A stretch of 64,000 bases of DNA from Bacteroides bouchesdurhonensis (GCF_900155865.1 NZ_LT707006.1:1447626-1511625), one strand, 5' to 3'; shown: positions 53,747 through 63,382, numbered from the stretch's first letter. Translations and numbers: made by a program. Notes: generated by a model from the letters alone, not told the origin.

Positions 53747-55417
53747 ATGAGACGATTTATTTTTAGCACATTTACTTTGTGCTTGTTAGCTATTATGATA
53801 GCTTGTCAGGATGAGACTTCTTTGAGTGATGGTTACGGTTATCTTCAGGTTTCTTCTGTGGGATTAGATAAAAATGTAATACCACAGGCAAGAGCTGTAG
53901 AGAAGATGGGACTGGACATTTTGCAAGAGGGAACAGTAGTGAAGCACGTAGATGACTGGACGCTATTACAAAGTGAAAGTCTGTTGCTTCCTGTAGGCAA
54001 TTATTTTTTGCGGGCATATTCAATGGATAAGGATTCCACGCAGCAAGGATTTGAGGTTACACCCTATTATCTCGGTGAAACACTTGTGAAGATAGAGAAA
54101 GACATTTCTCGCTCGGTGGAAATTGTTTGTTCTATGGTTCAAAGCATGGTAGCTGTCAGCTATTCACAAAACTTTAAAAATGCTTTCTCTTCATATGACT
54201 GTGTGGTTTCCAATGAATATGGAAGCATAGATTTTACATCTCAGGAAACACGTCCTGCTTATTGTCGTACTGGGAAATCTTTGAATGCTGTTTTGAAAGT
54301 GATAAATACCGATGGAAATTCCTTTACTTTTAATAAAGTGATAACAGAAAAGGCTGAAAAACGTTATTATTATAAGGTTAAGTACGATGTTACTAATGAA
54401 GGTAATGGTAGCTTTAATTTTACAGTAGATGAAACGACTCATGAGTATGAGGTAAATATAACTGTTCCTATGACATCTGATGCCGATCCGAATTTAAAGG
54501 TGACAGGTTCAAACGCATTTGGTAAGTTTGCTTATATGTATGGGGCTTCCACTTTGACCGGAGAAACTGAACCTATTGTTTTTCAGTATAAAAAATCATC
54601 AGAAGGAGTTTGGAAAAGTGTAAGTACAACAGTAGAGAACGGAGTATATAGCGCGAAAACTGAAGAATTGGAATTCGGAACGAGCTATGTTTATCGCCTT
54701 GCTTGTGGTACAAAGGTAGGAGCTACCGATATGTTCACTACCGAGGTGTATCAGGAAATACCGAATTTAAACTTTGATACCTGGTCGCAAAGTGGAAAGA
54801 ACTATTTTGCAAACGCAGATGCCAGTGACTCATATTGGGCTACGGGCAATACCGGTGTTACTTCTTTCTTGGCAGGTTCTAAAGATCCAATTACTGTTTT
54901 TGTAGAAGGAGATGATGCTTATTCGGGTAAAGCCGCCAAATTGAGAACGATAACAGGGGTTACTTTAGTAAAATCTGCTGCTGGTAATTTATTTATCGGA
55001 AGTTATAAAACGAATATGTCTAATCCTTCTGCCAGTGTTACGTTCGGCCGTCCTTATACGGGAGCTCGTCCTGTTTCACTTTCAGGATATTATAAGTATA
55101 GTCCGCAGCCTATTAACGAAGGTTCCAAGCCGGGTACATTGACTACCGATGAATGCAATATTTATGTAAAACTGTGGGATGCTTCCGGTAACCAGATTGG
55201 TTTTGGAGAGTTTGTCGGAACAGAGACAGTTACATCTTATACGAGATTTTCTTTTGATATTACCTATACGGATATGACGGCAAAACCGGCAACGATTACA
55301 ATTGTTGCAACGTCAAGTCATTATGGTGGAGATTTTAGCGGCTCTGCTGTTGTAGGGCAGGTTGGAAATGGTAGTACACTCTGGATAGATGAGTTTGAGT
55401 TGTCATACTATAAATAA
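53747..55417 (+). CDS. DUF4493 and PCMD domain lipoprotein (operon gene 3)
   Basis: This 556-aa protein has a lipoprotein signal ending MIAC. Residues about 25-250 are DUF4493-like ('GYGYLQVSSVGLDKNVIPQA', 'LPVGNYFLRAYSMDKDSTQQ'). About 250-335 is a fibronectin-like spacer. About 340-556 is a PCMD (putative carbohydrate metabolism) domain ('NLNFDTWSQSGKNYFANADA', 'GKAAKLRTITGVTLVKSAAG', 'VTFGRPYTGARPVSLSGYYK', ending 'LWIDEFELSYYK'). That domain is very similar to the one in gene 5. PCMD is seen in surface lipoproteins next to glycan loci; its ligand is unknown. Confidence 0.82.
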   Translation: MRRFIFSTFTLCLLAIMIACQDETSLSDGYGYLQVSSVGLDKNVIPQARAVEKMGLDILQEGTVVKHVDDWTLLQSESLLLPVGNYFLRAYSMDKDSTQQGFEVTPYYLGETLVKIEKDISRSVEIVCSMVQSMVAVSYSQNFKNAFSSYDCVVSNEYGSIDFTSQETRPAYCRTGKSLNAVLKVINTDGNSFTFNKVITEKAEKRYYYKVKYDVTNEGNGSFNFTVDETTHEYEVNITVPMTSDADPNLKVTGSNAFGKFAYMYGASTLTGETEPIVFQYKKSSEGVWKSVSTTVENGVYSAKTEELEFGTSYVYRLACGTKVGATDMFTTEVYQEIPNLNFDTWSQSGKNYFANADASDSYWATGNTGVTSFLAGSKDPITVFVEGDDAYSGKAAKLRTITGVTLVKSAAGNLFIGSYKTNMSNPSASVTFGRPYTGARPVSLSGYYKYSPQPINEGSKPGTLTTDECNIYVKLWDASGNQIGFGEFVGTETVTSYTRFSFDITYTDMTAKPATITIVATSSHYGGDFSGSAVVGQVGNGSTLWIDEFELSYYK

Positions 55418-55425
55418 TTAACTGA

Positions 55426-56157
55426 ATGAAGAAAAGATATGTCATCTTTTTCATTTCCCTATTGTGCGTGGCAACCGTCTGCGCACAACGGGGATTTGAC
55501 CGTAAAATAAAATCCTCTCTTTTTGTTCCTAAAGGCACTTGGATGGGTGGCTGCTCCTTTTCCTATTCTGAGCAAACAAATGACAATTACAAGTTCTTAG
55601 TTCTGGATAATGTCAAAGCAAGCGGATATAATTTCAAAGTCAGCCCGTATGCCGGATATTTCTTTGCTGATAATATGGCGGCAGGAGCACGACTCAATTA
55701 TTCACGCTCTTACATTGACATCGGCAATCTCGATTTGGATCTGGGAGACGATCTTACCTTTGATATAAAAGATTATAAATATTTGGAACATACTGTCTAT
55801 GCTTCCGGATTTCTGCGTACCTATATGGGGTTGGGAAACAGCAAAATTTTCGGCTTCTTCAATGAACTTCGTTTGTCATATGGTTACGGACAAGGGAAAA
55901 ACACTTCCGGAGTAGAGAATGATCTGACAGGTACATATCAGTATATACATCGCTTGCAGTTGGGCTCTGCCCCCGGATTAACAGCTTTTGTAACAAATAA
56001 TATAGCAGTAGAAGTTTCCATCGGTCTTGTTGGACTTGATTTTAAATGGATAAACCAGAAAACCAATCAGGTAGAGAGTGGATATCGCAGGAATAGTTCT
56101 GCGAATTTTAAGATTGATATATTTTCGCTGAATATCGGAATGTGTTTTTATCTTTAA
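55426..56157 (+). CDS. Small outer-membrane beta-barrel protein (operon gene 4)
   Basis: This 243-aa protein has a signal peptide cut near VCAQRG and no lipobox. It has alternating aromatic and polar strands throughout ('FLRTYMGLGNSKIFGFFNEL', 'YIHRLQLGSAPGLTAFVTNN') and ends in 'LNIGMCFYL', the aromatic C-terminal signature of barrel proteins. About eight strands are expected. It is the only non-lipoprotein of the operon, so it may anchor the lipoproteins or serve as their export or display partner. The next gene starts 5 nt later. Confidence 0.72.
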   Translation: MKKRYVIFFISLLCVATVCAQRGFDRKIKSSLFVPKGTWMGGCSFSYSEQTNDNYKFLVLDNVKASGYNFKVSPYAGYFFADNMAAGARLNYSRSYIDIGNLDLDLGDDLTFDIKDYKYLEHTVYASGFLRTYMGLGNSKIFGFFNELRLSYGYGQGKNTSGVENDLTGTYQYIHRLQLGSAPGLTAFVTNNIAVEVSIGLVGLDFKWINQKTNQVESGYRRNSSANFKIDIFSLNIGMCFYL

Positions 56158-56162
56158 TTCAA

Positions 56163-57788
56163 ATGAGGAAAAAAATGAGAATACATATTTTGGGCATCGG
56201 TTTACTAGCTTTTCTATTGGGAGCTTGTATTGAAAATGATATTCCTTATCCCTATATTCCGGGTGAAATTCAAGAGTTTGAAATAGAAGGGCAGACTGAG
56301 GATACAAAGATTGATGCAACCAAACGTACCGTTGTACTTACTGTGGACGAGTTGGTGGAACTGGAAGAATTGAAAGTCACAAAGTTGGTGGCTAATTCTG
56401 AAGCAAAAATTCTTCCGGATGAAGCTGTTTGCGCTTCTGCCAAGCAGTTTCCTGATTTTAGTTTTACCTCTTTGAGTGATTTGCCCAGTAATGCCAATAC
56501 AAAGATAAACTTCACGAATCCGGTTAAGATTCTATTACGTACTTATCAGGATTATCCGTGGACTGTTACGGTCAATCAAGTGATTAACCGTACTATAAAT
56601 GTAGAAAATCAGGTAGGACAGCCAGTTATAGATGAACTGAACCATATTGTCTTGATCTATGTGTCAGCTTCTCAATCGCTGAAAGATGTGAAGATTAACG
56701 CATTGGAATTAGGAGGACGCAATGGGAGATTAGTGCCTGACCCAAGCGGTGTGAAGGATTTCAGACGTCCGCAACAGTTTGCTGTTTATCGCGGAGAAAA
56801 ATATCTTGGTTTGTGGACTGTGGATGTTGTCCAAACTGAGACTACTTCTTCTGTTGGAGAGGTGGAGATCTGGGCGAAAAAAGCAATTGTGAGCGGTGGA
56901 GTGAAAGCTGGGAGTACGCCTATCATTGAATATAAGAAAGCGTTGGATAGCAGTTGGAGTCAGTTAGACGCATCTGCTGTAAATATGTTAAGTGCTACTT
57001 CCTTTAAAGCAACAATTGCAGGTTTGGAGGACGGTACGGTTTATCAGTGGCGCATTTTAGTAGATGGTGCTGCCGGCAGTGTGGCATCTTTTACTACAGA
57101 GAAGATAACAGTGGTTCCCAATCTAAACTTCGATACTTGGATACAGAGTGGAAAGAACTGGTTTGCAAATTCGATTGCTGATGATTATGAAGCTGCCGGA
57201 GCCTATTGGGCTACGGGAAATGAGGGTGTTACTTCTTCTTTGGCTGGTGGCAATGATCCTATTACTGTTCCGGTAGAAGGAAGTGACGCTTACAAAGGAA
57301 AAGCTGCCCGTTTACGTAGTATTACCGGAGTTACCTTGGTTGGTGCTGCAGCAGGTAATCTATTTATTGGGAAGTATAAAACGAATATGATGAAACCTTC
57401 TGCCAGTGTCACTTTTGGACGGCCTTATACGGGTGCGCGTCCCACAAAGATGACGGGATATTATAAGTATAAGCCTGAACCGATAAATAATGGAGGAAGC
57501 ATTCCGGGTACTTTGACCAAAGACCAATGCCATATATATATAAAATTATGGGATACTGCGGGCAATGAATTTGCTTATGGGGAGTTTGTTGGTTCGGTAG
57601 AAGTAACATCATATACTAAATTTACAATTGATATTGATTATAAGAATTTGAATGCTCGTCCTGCTGCCATGACTATTGTAGCTACATCCAGTCGTTACGG
57701 TGGAGAATTTGAAGGAGCTAAAGTCGTTGGGCAAGTTGGGCACGGCAGTACTCTTTATGTAGATGAATTTGAATTGTTATATGAATAG
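56163..57788 (+). CDS. PCMD domain lipoprotein (operon gene 5)
   Basis: The start was chosen at ATG 56163, 5 nt past the previous stop; the longer frame from 56142 would overlap gene 4. The 541-aa product has a lipoprotein signal ending LLGAC and IENDIPYPYIPGEIQEF. An N-terminal domain (about 25-235) of unknown family with 'LLRTYQDYPWTVTVNQ' precedes a fibronectin-like spacer and a PCMD domain at about 320-541. Its C-terminal 215 residues are roughly 75% identical by eye to those of gene 3, over 'ITGVTLVGAAAGNLFIG' and 'VTFGRPYTGARP'. Confidence 0.8.
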   Translation: MRKKMRIHILGIGLLAFLLGACIENDIPYPYIPGEIQEFEIEGQTEDTKIDATKRTVVLTVDELVELEELKVTKLVANSEAKILPDEAVCASAKQFPDFSFTSLSDLPSNANTKINFTNPVKILLRTYQDYPWTVTVNQVINRTINVENQVGQPVIDELNHIVLIYVSASQSLKDVKINALELGGRNGRLVPDPSGVKDFRRPQQFAVYRGEKYLGLWTVDVVQTETTSSVGEVEIWAKKAIVSGGVKAGSTPIIEYKKALDSSWSQLDASAVNMLSATSFKATIAGLEDGTVYQWRILVDGAAGSVASFTTEKITVVPNLNFDTWIQSGKNWFANSIADDYEAAGAYWATGNEGVTSSLAGGNDPITVPVEGSDAYKGKAARLRSITGVTLVGAAAGNLFIGKYKTNMMKPSASVTFGRPYTGARPTKMTGYYKYKPEPINNGGSIPGTLTKDQCHIYIKLWDTAGNEFAYGEFVGSVEVTSYTKFTIDIDYKNLNARPAAMTIVATSSRYGGEFEGAKVVGQVGHGSTLYVDEFELLYE

Positions 57789-59928
57789 AAGAATAAGGAT
57801 AAAAGCTTTACATATAAGTTGTTTAGTCATTTTGTTTTTCGTGATTTCATGTCAGAGGGAGGAATTGATTTCTGAAAGCGGAAATCTGTCTATTACTCTA
57901 ACGGATGGAGAAGCAGCTCTAAAAGTTCGTTCTTTACCGGATTTATCAGTTGAGACGGCAGGGCAATTTATTATTAAGATGCAAAATCTCGAGAAAGATA
58001 AAGTTGTTTTTGATAATACTCTTTCTGCTTTTAACGTTTCTGCACCTCATTTGTTTATGGCGGGGCAGTATGAAGTGGTAGCTTCGTATGGGACAAATCC
58101 GGAACTTGCATTGGATGCTCCTTATTATACGTCGAAAACGATTGCGTTTGATATAGAATCCGGTAAGACGAAGGAATTGACGATTCCTTGTTTTGTTGGC
58201 AATTCTTTAGCTTCTTTCAAATTTGGAAATCAGGATAAACTTGAGAAAGTTTTGAAGGATTATTATATAGAATTAGTGGTAGGTGACCAATCTGTGGTTT
58301 GGCATCCGGGTGATATAGAGAATCCTTATTTCAAGGCAGGTTCCACGGTTGAACTTTATTTGAAAGGAACGTGGATAGAGAATAATAAAGGGTATAGCAA
58401 GAACTTTGCTGTAATCATGCCGGCGCAGAAAGGTAAAAACTATGTGTATACGCTCAATATAGATACATCCAATATGACAGGTGTGATTTTTGATTTACAG
58501 ATTGAAACCTCTGTTGAAACGGTTACGGTGAATGAAACTGTCCCCCAAGAGTGGTTACCAAAGCCTAAAGTAGAAGCAATCGGATTTGATGATTCTAATA
58601 CATTGACATATGTAGAAACGGCTGATGCAGCTACTGCTAAAATTGCCTATAAAGCTGTACGTCCGGTAGAAGATGTTGAGTTTACTTTGAATTTTGAAGA
58701 TGAGAAGCTTTCTTCACTGAATAAAACGTATTTATTGTCTACGCTTACAATAGACGAACGTACTTCATTGGAAGCTGTGAATATTATTTTGCCAACTTTG
58801 AATATGGTAGAGGGTGTATTGGATTTATCTGCAATGACTGCTAACTTACTGGCAAAGAATGAAGGCGATGTAAATAACCTAATTGGTGTAAAGGTAAAGG
58901 CCAACGGAAGATGGAGTGAAGAAAAAACGTATACAATAAGGACTTTAAAACCTGAGTTTGCAGTATCAGTTTATCCGGGCAATATCTGGACTAAAGAATT
59001 AACGGCTAATCCACTTATGGCAACCGATATAAAAACAGGAAATATTGATAAAATTGTAACTGACGTTCAATATCAATTTAGTACAGATGGTAATTCATGG
59101 ATTCCTTTGCTTTCAGATTTGCGTAAAGAGGGACTTGCTTCCGGAACAACATACTATGTACGGGCTTTGTATCGTGATGAATTAACTAGTGGTGTTACAG
59201 AGGTAAGGACATATGAGGCTCTTACTATACCCAATGCTTCTTTGGATGATGGGTATGATACTACCAATCCTAAAAGTAAAAATCCGCTTTATACATTTCA
59301 GGGTGGATGGATTGGAACCAGAAATCCATTGACTTGTCATACTAACGGTGCGAATGCTTTTTATGTTTCAAAATCGAGTACTCTTCCTATTTCTGATAAT
59401 GGAAGTACGGTAGCACACATGATGACAATAGGGTGGGGAGCCGGAAACTCTTGTAGTTTTGGGAACAAAAGTGGTAGTATCATAAATAACATTTCAGCTG
59501 GTATTGTTTGTGTGGGAGAATATAGCGCTTCTGAAGATTCTGTTTATGGTAAAGCGGCATATATCCGTCCTACCAGTCTATCTTTTGTATATAAAGCCTC
59601 TCCCTACAATGGAGATGAATATCAGGTAGAGGCTTATTTGGAGAATATAACTGATGGTAAGGTTGTAGTGATAGGAAAAGCCTTTCTGAAATCCGGCATT
59701 GCTTATTCTTCTTATCAAACAGAAACTCTGTCTTTTGATTATGATCCGACTCAGGAACGTTTACCGATCTCTCATTTGAGAATAATATTTAAAGCGGGAA
59801 CGAAAGAAGATAAGGATCATTTGGAAGACAAGTTTACTAAGGAAGGAAGTGGATTTGTCTATTCTAACTATTATATCAGAGGTAGCCAATTTTGGCTCGA
59901 TTCTTTTGAATTGCATTACGATAAATAA
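57781..59928 (+). CDS. DUF4493 and divergent PCMD lipoprotein (operon gene 6)
   Basis: The start was taken at ATG 57781, which overlaps the previous stop by 8 nt (a coupled start). Starting at 57763 would add six residues. The 715-aa product has a lipoprotein signal ending FFVISC. DUF4493 pattern (about 20-240): 'SGNLSITLTDGEAALKVRSL', 'MAGQYEVVASYGTNPELALD'. The middle section (250-480) is beta-rich and unidentified. The C-terminal 230 residues ('PNASLDDGYDTTNPKSKN', 'VYGKAAYIRPTSLSFVYK', 'FWLDSFELHYDK') are a PCMD domain more distant from those of genes 3 and 5. Confidence 0.75.
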   Translation: MNRRIRIKALHISCLVILFFVISCQREELISESGNLSITLTDGEAALKVRSLPDLSVETAGQFIIKMQNLEKDKVVFDNTLSAFNVSAPHLFMAGQYEVVASYGTNPELALDAPYYTSKTIAFDIESGKTKELTIPCFVGNSLASFKFGNQDKLEKVLKDYYIELVVGDQSVVWHPGDIENPYFKAGSTVELYLKGTWIENNKGYSKNFAVIMPAQKGKNYVYTLNIDTSNMTGVIFDLQIETSVETVTVNETVPQEWLPKPKVEAIGFDDSNTLTYVETADAATAKIAYKAVRPVEDVEFTLNFEDEKLSSLNKTYLLSTLTIDERTSLEAVNIILPTLNMVEGVLDLSAMTANLLAKNEGDVNNLIGVKVKANGRWSEEKTYTIRTLKPEFAVSVYPGNIWTKELTANPLMATDIKTGNIDKIVTDVQYQFSTDGNSWIPLLSDLRKEGLASGTTYYVRALYRDELTSGVTEVRTYEALTIPNASLDDGYDTTNPKSKNPLYTFQGGWIGTRNPLTCHTNGANAFYVSKSSTLPISDNGSTVAHMMTIGWGAGNSCSFGNKSGSIINNISAGIVCVGEYSASEDSVYGKAAYIRPTSLSFVYKASPYNGDEYQVEAYLENITDGKVVVIGKAFLKSGIAYSSYQTETLSFDYDPTQERLPISHLRIIFKAGTKEDKDHLEDKFTKEGSGFVYSNYYIRGSQFWLDSFELHYDK

Positions 59929-59930
59929 AT

Positions 59931-60605
59931 ATGAAACAGATTTATATTATTATAATCTTCTTATTGGTAAGTTTTTCTTTTGTATCTTGTAGTGAAGAGC
60001 AACATTATACCAATAAGTCTTTCGGATATTTTTCTATTTCGAACCTTTTCTTGAGTTGCGATGAAGAGGTTCATCCTTTGGTTCGTGCCGTGGATACATC
60101 TCTTCAGTTACAGATCTGTCAAGGGGGAGAAATCATAAAGGATTATGCTCCTGGAGAAGATTTATCGAAACGTATTGTGCTTCCAGTAGGGGAGTATACA
60201 TTAAAAACTTTTACTCCAGATCAATCGGAGGCGGTTAATGGTCAAATAGGTGTACCTGTTTATGAAATAATTTCTTCCTTTGAAGTAAGGGAAGGAGATA
60301 TAACTAGTATTTCTTTGGTTGTTCCACAAGTCAATGTAGGAGTTTGTGTTAATGTATCAGATGAATTTAAGGTGAATTTTCATAATTTATCTGTTACCAT
60401 AGCTTCTGTGACTGGACGTTCGATTGTTATTTCAGATATAGATACTTTGTCTCCGTATTATTATTTTGCTATTCCTTCTGACGGAAAACTAAAATATACT
60501 GTAACGGCTTACAATGCAGATGAAGAAGAAATGACTTTAACAAAAGAAATAGTGGATATTGTTTCGGCTAAGAATTACTCCATTCATCTGGATTTGTCTA
60601 ATTGA
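59931..60605 (+). CDS. DUF4493 domain lipoprotein (operon gene 7)
   Basis: This 224-aa protein has a lipoprotein signal ending FVSC. The pattern matches DUF4493 over its whole length ('FGYFSISNLFLSCDEEVHPL', 'LPVGEYTLKTFTPDQSEAVN', 'ISSFEVREGDITSISLVVPQ', 'VNVGVCVNVSDEFKVNFHNL'). It is most like the N-terminal part of gene 3. It starts 2 nt after gene 6 and is followed by the operon terminator. It lacks the extra domains and may be a minimal, pilin-like or accessory subunit. Confidence 0.75.
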   Translation: MKQIYIIIIFLLVSFSFVSCSEEQHYTNKSFGYFSISNLFLSCDEEVHPLVRAVDTSLQLQICQGGEIIKDYAPGEDLSKRIVLPVGEYTLKTFTPDQSEAVNGQIGVPVYEIISSFEVREGDITSISLVVPQVNVGVCVNVSDEFKVNFHNLSVTIASVTGRSIVISDIDTLSPYYYFAIPSDGKLKYTVTAYNADEEEMTLTKEIVDIVSAKNYSIHLDLSN

Positions 60606-61023
60606 ATTTGATTATTACAGGAGTAAAAGAAATACAGATTATAGAAAAATAAAGATTTGTTGTAATCTAAACAGTGTTAGCAAAGTAAGTGAAATTATTC
60701 TTTGTTGACACTGTTTTTTTATATTTCCGAATTCTTAGAAAAACAGTTGGTTTATTTAATTCTAATATGTTGCTTTGTCAATAGTTGTATATCTGTAATA
60801 AATAACTGTTTTATTTAGGTTTGCAATTACCGGAATATCTCTTGACCGACTATTGCACTTCTTTTTTCTAATTGATTATCATTTTATATCCAGAGACTTA
60901 AGGTTTCCGAAGTGAACTAAATATTTTGGATCTATTAAATCAAAATAAATTCCTGATTGTTCATTATTATAAAAGTGCTATTTTTGTTTAATGAAAAAAG
61001 GGTATTACTATAATAATATAATT
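60606..61023. other. Intergenic region between lipoprotein operon and M48 protease
   Basis: It holds the operon terminator (60671-60720) and, near the right end, a TATTTTTG box (60979-60986) with TTG 19 bp upstream of it (60957-60959), a reasonable promoter for the M48 gene. About 250 bp of AT-rich DNA in the middle shows nothing else. Confidence 0.5.
60671..60720 (+). terminator. Rho-independent terminator of the lipoprotein operon
   Basis: Imperfect 15-bp stem (two mismatches; ACAGTGT...CAAAG with CTTTG...ACACTGT) and a 14-nt loop, followed by eight T residues. Confidence 0.85.
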
Positions 61024-61905
61024 ATGAAAAAAGGAATTGTTGCTGTTTCTATGCTTTTGTTATTATCCGGATGCAGTAGCGTTGCTTTGACAGGACGTAA
61101 ACAACTGCTACTGGTCTCTGATTCTGAAGTCATGAGCTTGAGTAATTCAAGTTTTCAGGATTATATGAAAACTGCGAAAGCCTCTACAAATGTGGCAAAT
61201 ACTGCGATGGTTGTCCGGGTAGGTAAGCGAATAGCCAATGCAGTAGAGACATATCTGCGTAATAACGGTATGGCTGATCAGATTCAGAATTTTGCCTGGG
61301 AGTTTCATCTGGTGCAAGATAAAGAACCGAATGCTTTCTGTATGCCGGGTGGGAAGATTGTGGTAAATGAAGGTATTTTGCCTTATACCCAAACAGAAGA
61401 AGGACTTGCCATTGTCTTGGGGCATGAAGTTGGTCATGCTGTAGCCAAACATTCTGCTGAACGGCTGAGCCAGCAAATGGTGGCTTCTTATGGCGGGCAA
61501 ATATTAAATGGAGTGCTTTCTAGCAAATCTACTGCTACACAAGTTTTGGCACAACAGGTTTACGGATTGGGAGCACAATATGGAGTGATGTTGCCCTATT
61601 CTCGTAAAAATGAAAGTGAGGCTGATCATCTAGGGTTGGTGTTTGCTGCAATGGCAGGATATAATCCGGAAGCAGCTATAGGTTTTTGGCAACGTATGGC
61701 TTCAGCGGGAGCACAAAAAATACCGGAGTTTATGAGTACTCACCCTTCGGATGTATCTCGTATCAACAATATAAAGAAATTAATACCAGAGGCAATGAAA
61801 TATTACAAAACGGGGCAAACACAACTGCCGGGGCAGTCACAAAAGCAAACTTCCGGAAAATCTTCCGATCAACAGCCCTATCGCTTTGAGAAAGTAACGA
61901 AATAA
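61024..61905 (+). CDS. M48 family metalloprotease lipoprotein
   Basis: ATG 61024 was chosen. An upstream in-frame ATG (60991) lies where transcription should begin after the -7 box at 60979-60986, and the signal MKKGIVAVSMLLLLSGC starts here. The 293-aa product has the zinc motif HEVGH in 'VLGHEVGHAVAKHSAERL' (about residue 140) and the third ligand Glu in 'NESEADHLGLVFAAM'. It is related to outer-membrane or periplasmic proteases such as BepA/LoiP, which handle misfolded outer-membrane proteins. It lies between the lipoprotein operon and the second glutamate dehydrogenase, with its own promoter and a terminator. Confidence 0.94.
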   Translation: MKKGIVAVSMLLLLSGCSSVALTGRKQLLLVSDSEVMSLSNSSFQDYMKTAKASTNVANTAMVVRVGKRIANAVETYLRNNGMADQIQNFAWEFHLVQDKEPNAFCMPGGKIVVNEGILPYTQTEEGLAIVLGHEVGHAVAKHSAERLSQQMVASYGGQILNGVLSSKSTATQVLAQQVYGLGAQYGVMLPYSRKNESEADHLGLVFAAMAGYNPEAAIGFWQRMASAGAQKIPEFMSTHPSDVSRINNIKKLIPEAMKYYKTGQTQLPGQSQKQTSGKSSDQQPYRFEKVTK

Positions 61906-61914
61906 GAGATATGA

Positions 61915-61951
61915 AAATCCCCGCCTTCCTAAAAAGAAAGAACGGGGATTT
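61915..61951. terminator. Bidirectional terminator between M48 gene and glutamate dehydrogenase
   Basis: Stem AAATCCCCG/CGGGGATTT, 19-nt loop, between convergent genes; leftward side ends in TTTTC. Confidence 0.75.
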
Positions 61952-61987
61952 ATTAACTATAGCTTACTAAATTTGTATTGCGGCTGA

Positions 61988-63322
61988 TTATAAAATACCT
62001 TGTGCCATCATTGCTTTTGCAACCTTCATGAAGCCGGCTACGTTAGCACCCTTCACATAGTTTACATATCCGTTAGCTTCTGTACCATATTGAACACAAG
62101 CTGCATGGATATTCTTCATGATGCTCTTCAGTTTTTCGTCTACTTCTTCAGAGCTCCAGCTCAGTTTGATTGAGTTCTGAGTCATTTCCAGACCAGATAC
62201 TGATACACCACCGGCATTTGCAGCTTTACCCGGAGCGTAAAGGATTTGAGCTTCCTGGAATATACGGATAGCCTCAGGAGTAGAAGGCATGTTTGCACCT
62301 TCAGAAACAGCTATCACACCGTTAGCAATCAACTTCTTAGCGTCGTCGCCGTTGATTTCGTTCTGAGTTGCAGAAGGAAGAGCGATATCAGCTTTTTCTC
62401 CCCAAGGACGAGCTCCTTCTACATATTTGCAACCATATTTTTCAGCATATTCGCGAATACGTCCACGATACAGGTTTTTAAGTTCCATGATGTAATCCAG
62501 CTTTTCGCGGTCGATACCTTCCGGATCGTAGATATAGCCGTCAGAGTCGGACATGGTAACAACCTTGCCACCCAATTCGAGTACTTTTTCTACTGTGTAT
62601 TGAGCAACGTTACCAGAACCGGATACCAGACAAGTTTTGCCTTTCAAATCCATGCCCTTAGTTTTCAGCATTTCCATCAAGAAATAGATGTTACCGTAAC
62701 CAGTAGCTTCCGGACGAATCAATGAACCACCGAATTCGCGGCCTTTACCTGTGAATGTTCCGGTAAATTCGTGAGCTAACTTCTTGTACATACCGAACAT
62801 GAAACCTACTTCACGACCACCAACACCGATATCACCGGCAGGAACGTCAGTTTCAGGACCAATGTGGCGCCACAATTCCAGCATGAATGCTTGTACGAAA
62901 CGCATTACTTCAGCGTTTGACTTTCCACGTGGAGAGAAGTCGGAACCACCTTTACCACCACCCATGGGCAATGTAGTCAATGAGTTTTTGAATGTCTGCT
63001 CAAATGCAAGGAATTTCAGAATTGAAAGGTTTACAGATGAGTGGAAACGGATACCGCCTTTGTATGGGCCAATCGCGTTGTTGTGCTGAACACGGTAACC
63101 CATGTTAGTCTGCACGTTACCTTTATCATCTACCCAAGTTACGCGGAACTGGAATACTCTATCAGGAATACACAAACGTTCAATCAAGTTTGCTTTGTCG
63201 AACTCAGGATGTTTGTTGTATTCTTCTTCAATAGTTGAAAGAACTTCTTCTACTGCCTGATGATACTCCGGTTCATTGGGAAACCGTCTTTTCAAATCGT
63301 CTAATACCTTAGCTGCATTCAT
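61988..63322 (-). CDS. gdhA: Glutamate dehydrogenase, hexameric family I (paralogue 2)
   Basis: This 444-aa protein has the same motifs as paralogue 1: 'LPMGGGKGGSDFSPRGKSNA', 'TDVPAGDIGVGGREVGFMFG' and 'LVSGSGNVAQYTVEKVLELG'. It has a perfect -33/-7 promoter (63383-63413) with a leader of about 55 nt. A terminator follows at 61915-61951. The two copies differ through the nucleotide-binding domain ('SGSGNVAQYTVEK' against 'SGFGNVAWGAATK'), which fits different cofactor use or regulation. The gdhA/gdhB labels used for Bacteroides cannot be assigned to the copies with certainty from sequence alone. Confidence 0.95.
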   Translation of the reverse strand: MNAAKVLDDLKRRFPNEPEYHQAVEEVLSTIEEEYNKHPEFDKANLIERLCIPDRVFQFRVTWVDDKGNVQTNMGYRVQHNNAIGPYKGGIRFHSSVNLSILKFLAFEQTFKNSLTTLPMGGGKGGSDFSPRGKSNAEVMRFVQAFMLELWRHIGPETDVPAGDIGVGGREVGFMFGMYKKLAHEFTGTFTGKGREFGGSLIRPEATGYGNIYFLMEMLKTKGMDLKGKTCLVSGSGNVAQYTVEKVLELGGKVVTMSDSDGYIYDPEGIDREKLDYIMELKNLYRGRIREYAEKYGCKYVEGARPWGEKADIALPSATQNEINGDDAKKLIANGVIAVSEGANMPSTPEAIRIFQEAQILYAPGKAANAGGVSVSGLEMTQNSIKLSWSSEEVDEKLKSIMKNIHAACVQYGTEANGYVNYVKGANVAGFMKVAKAMMAQGIL

Positions 63323-63382
63323 AATCTTTTTGTCTTTTATTGGTTGTTATAAATTCGATTATCTATTTCTCTAATGCGGTTG

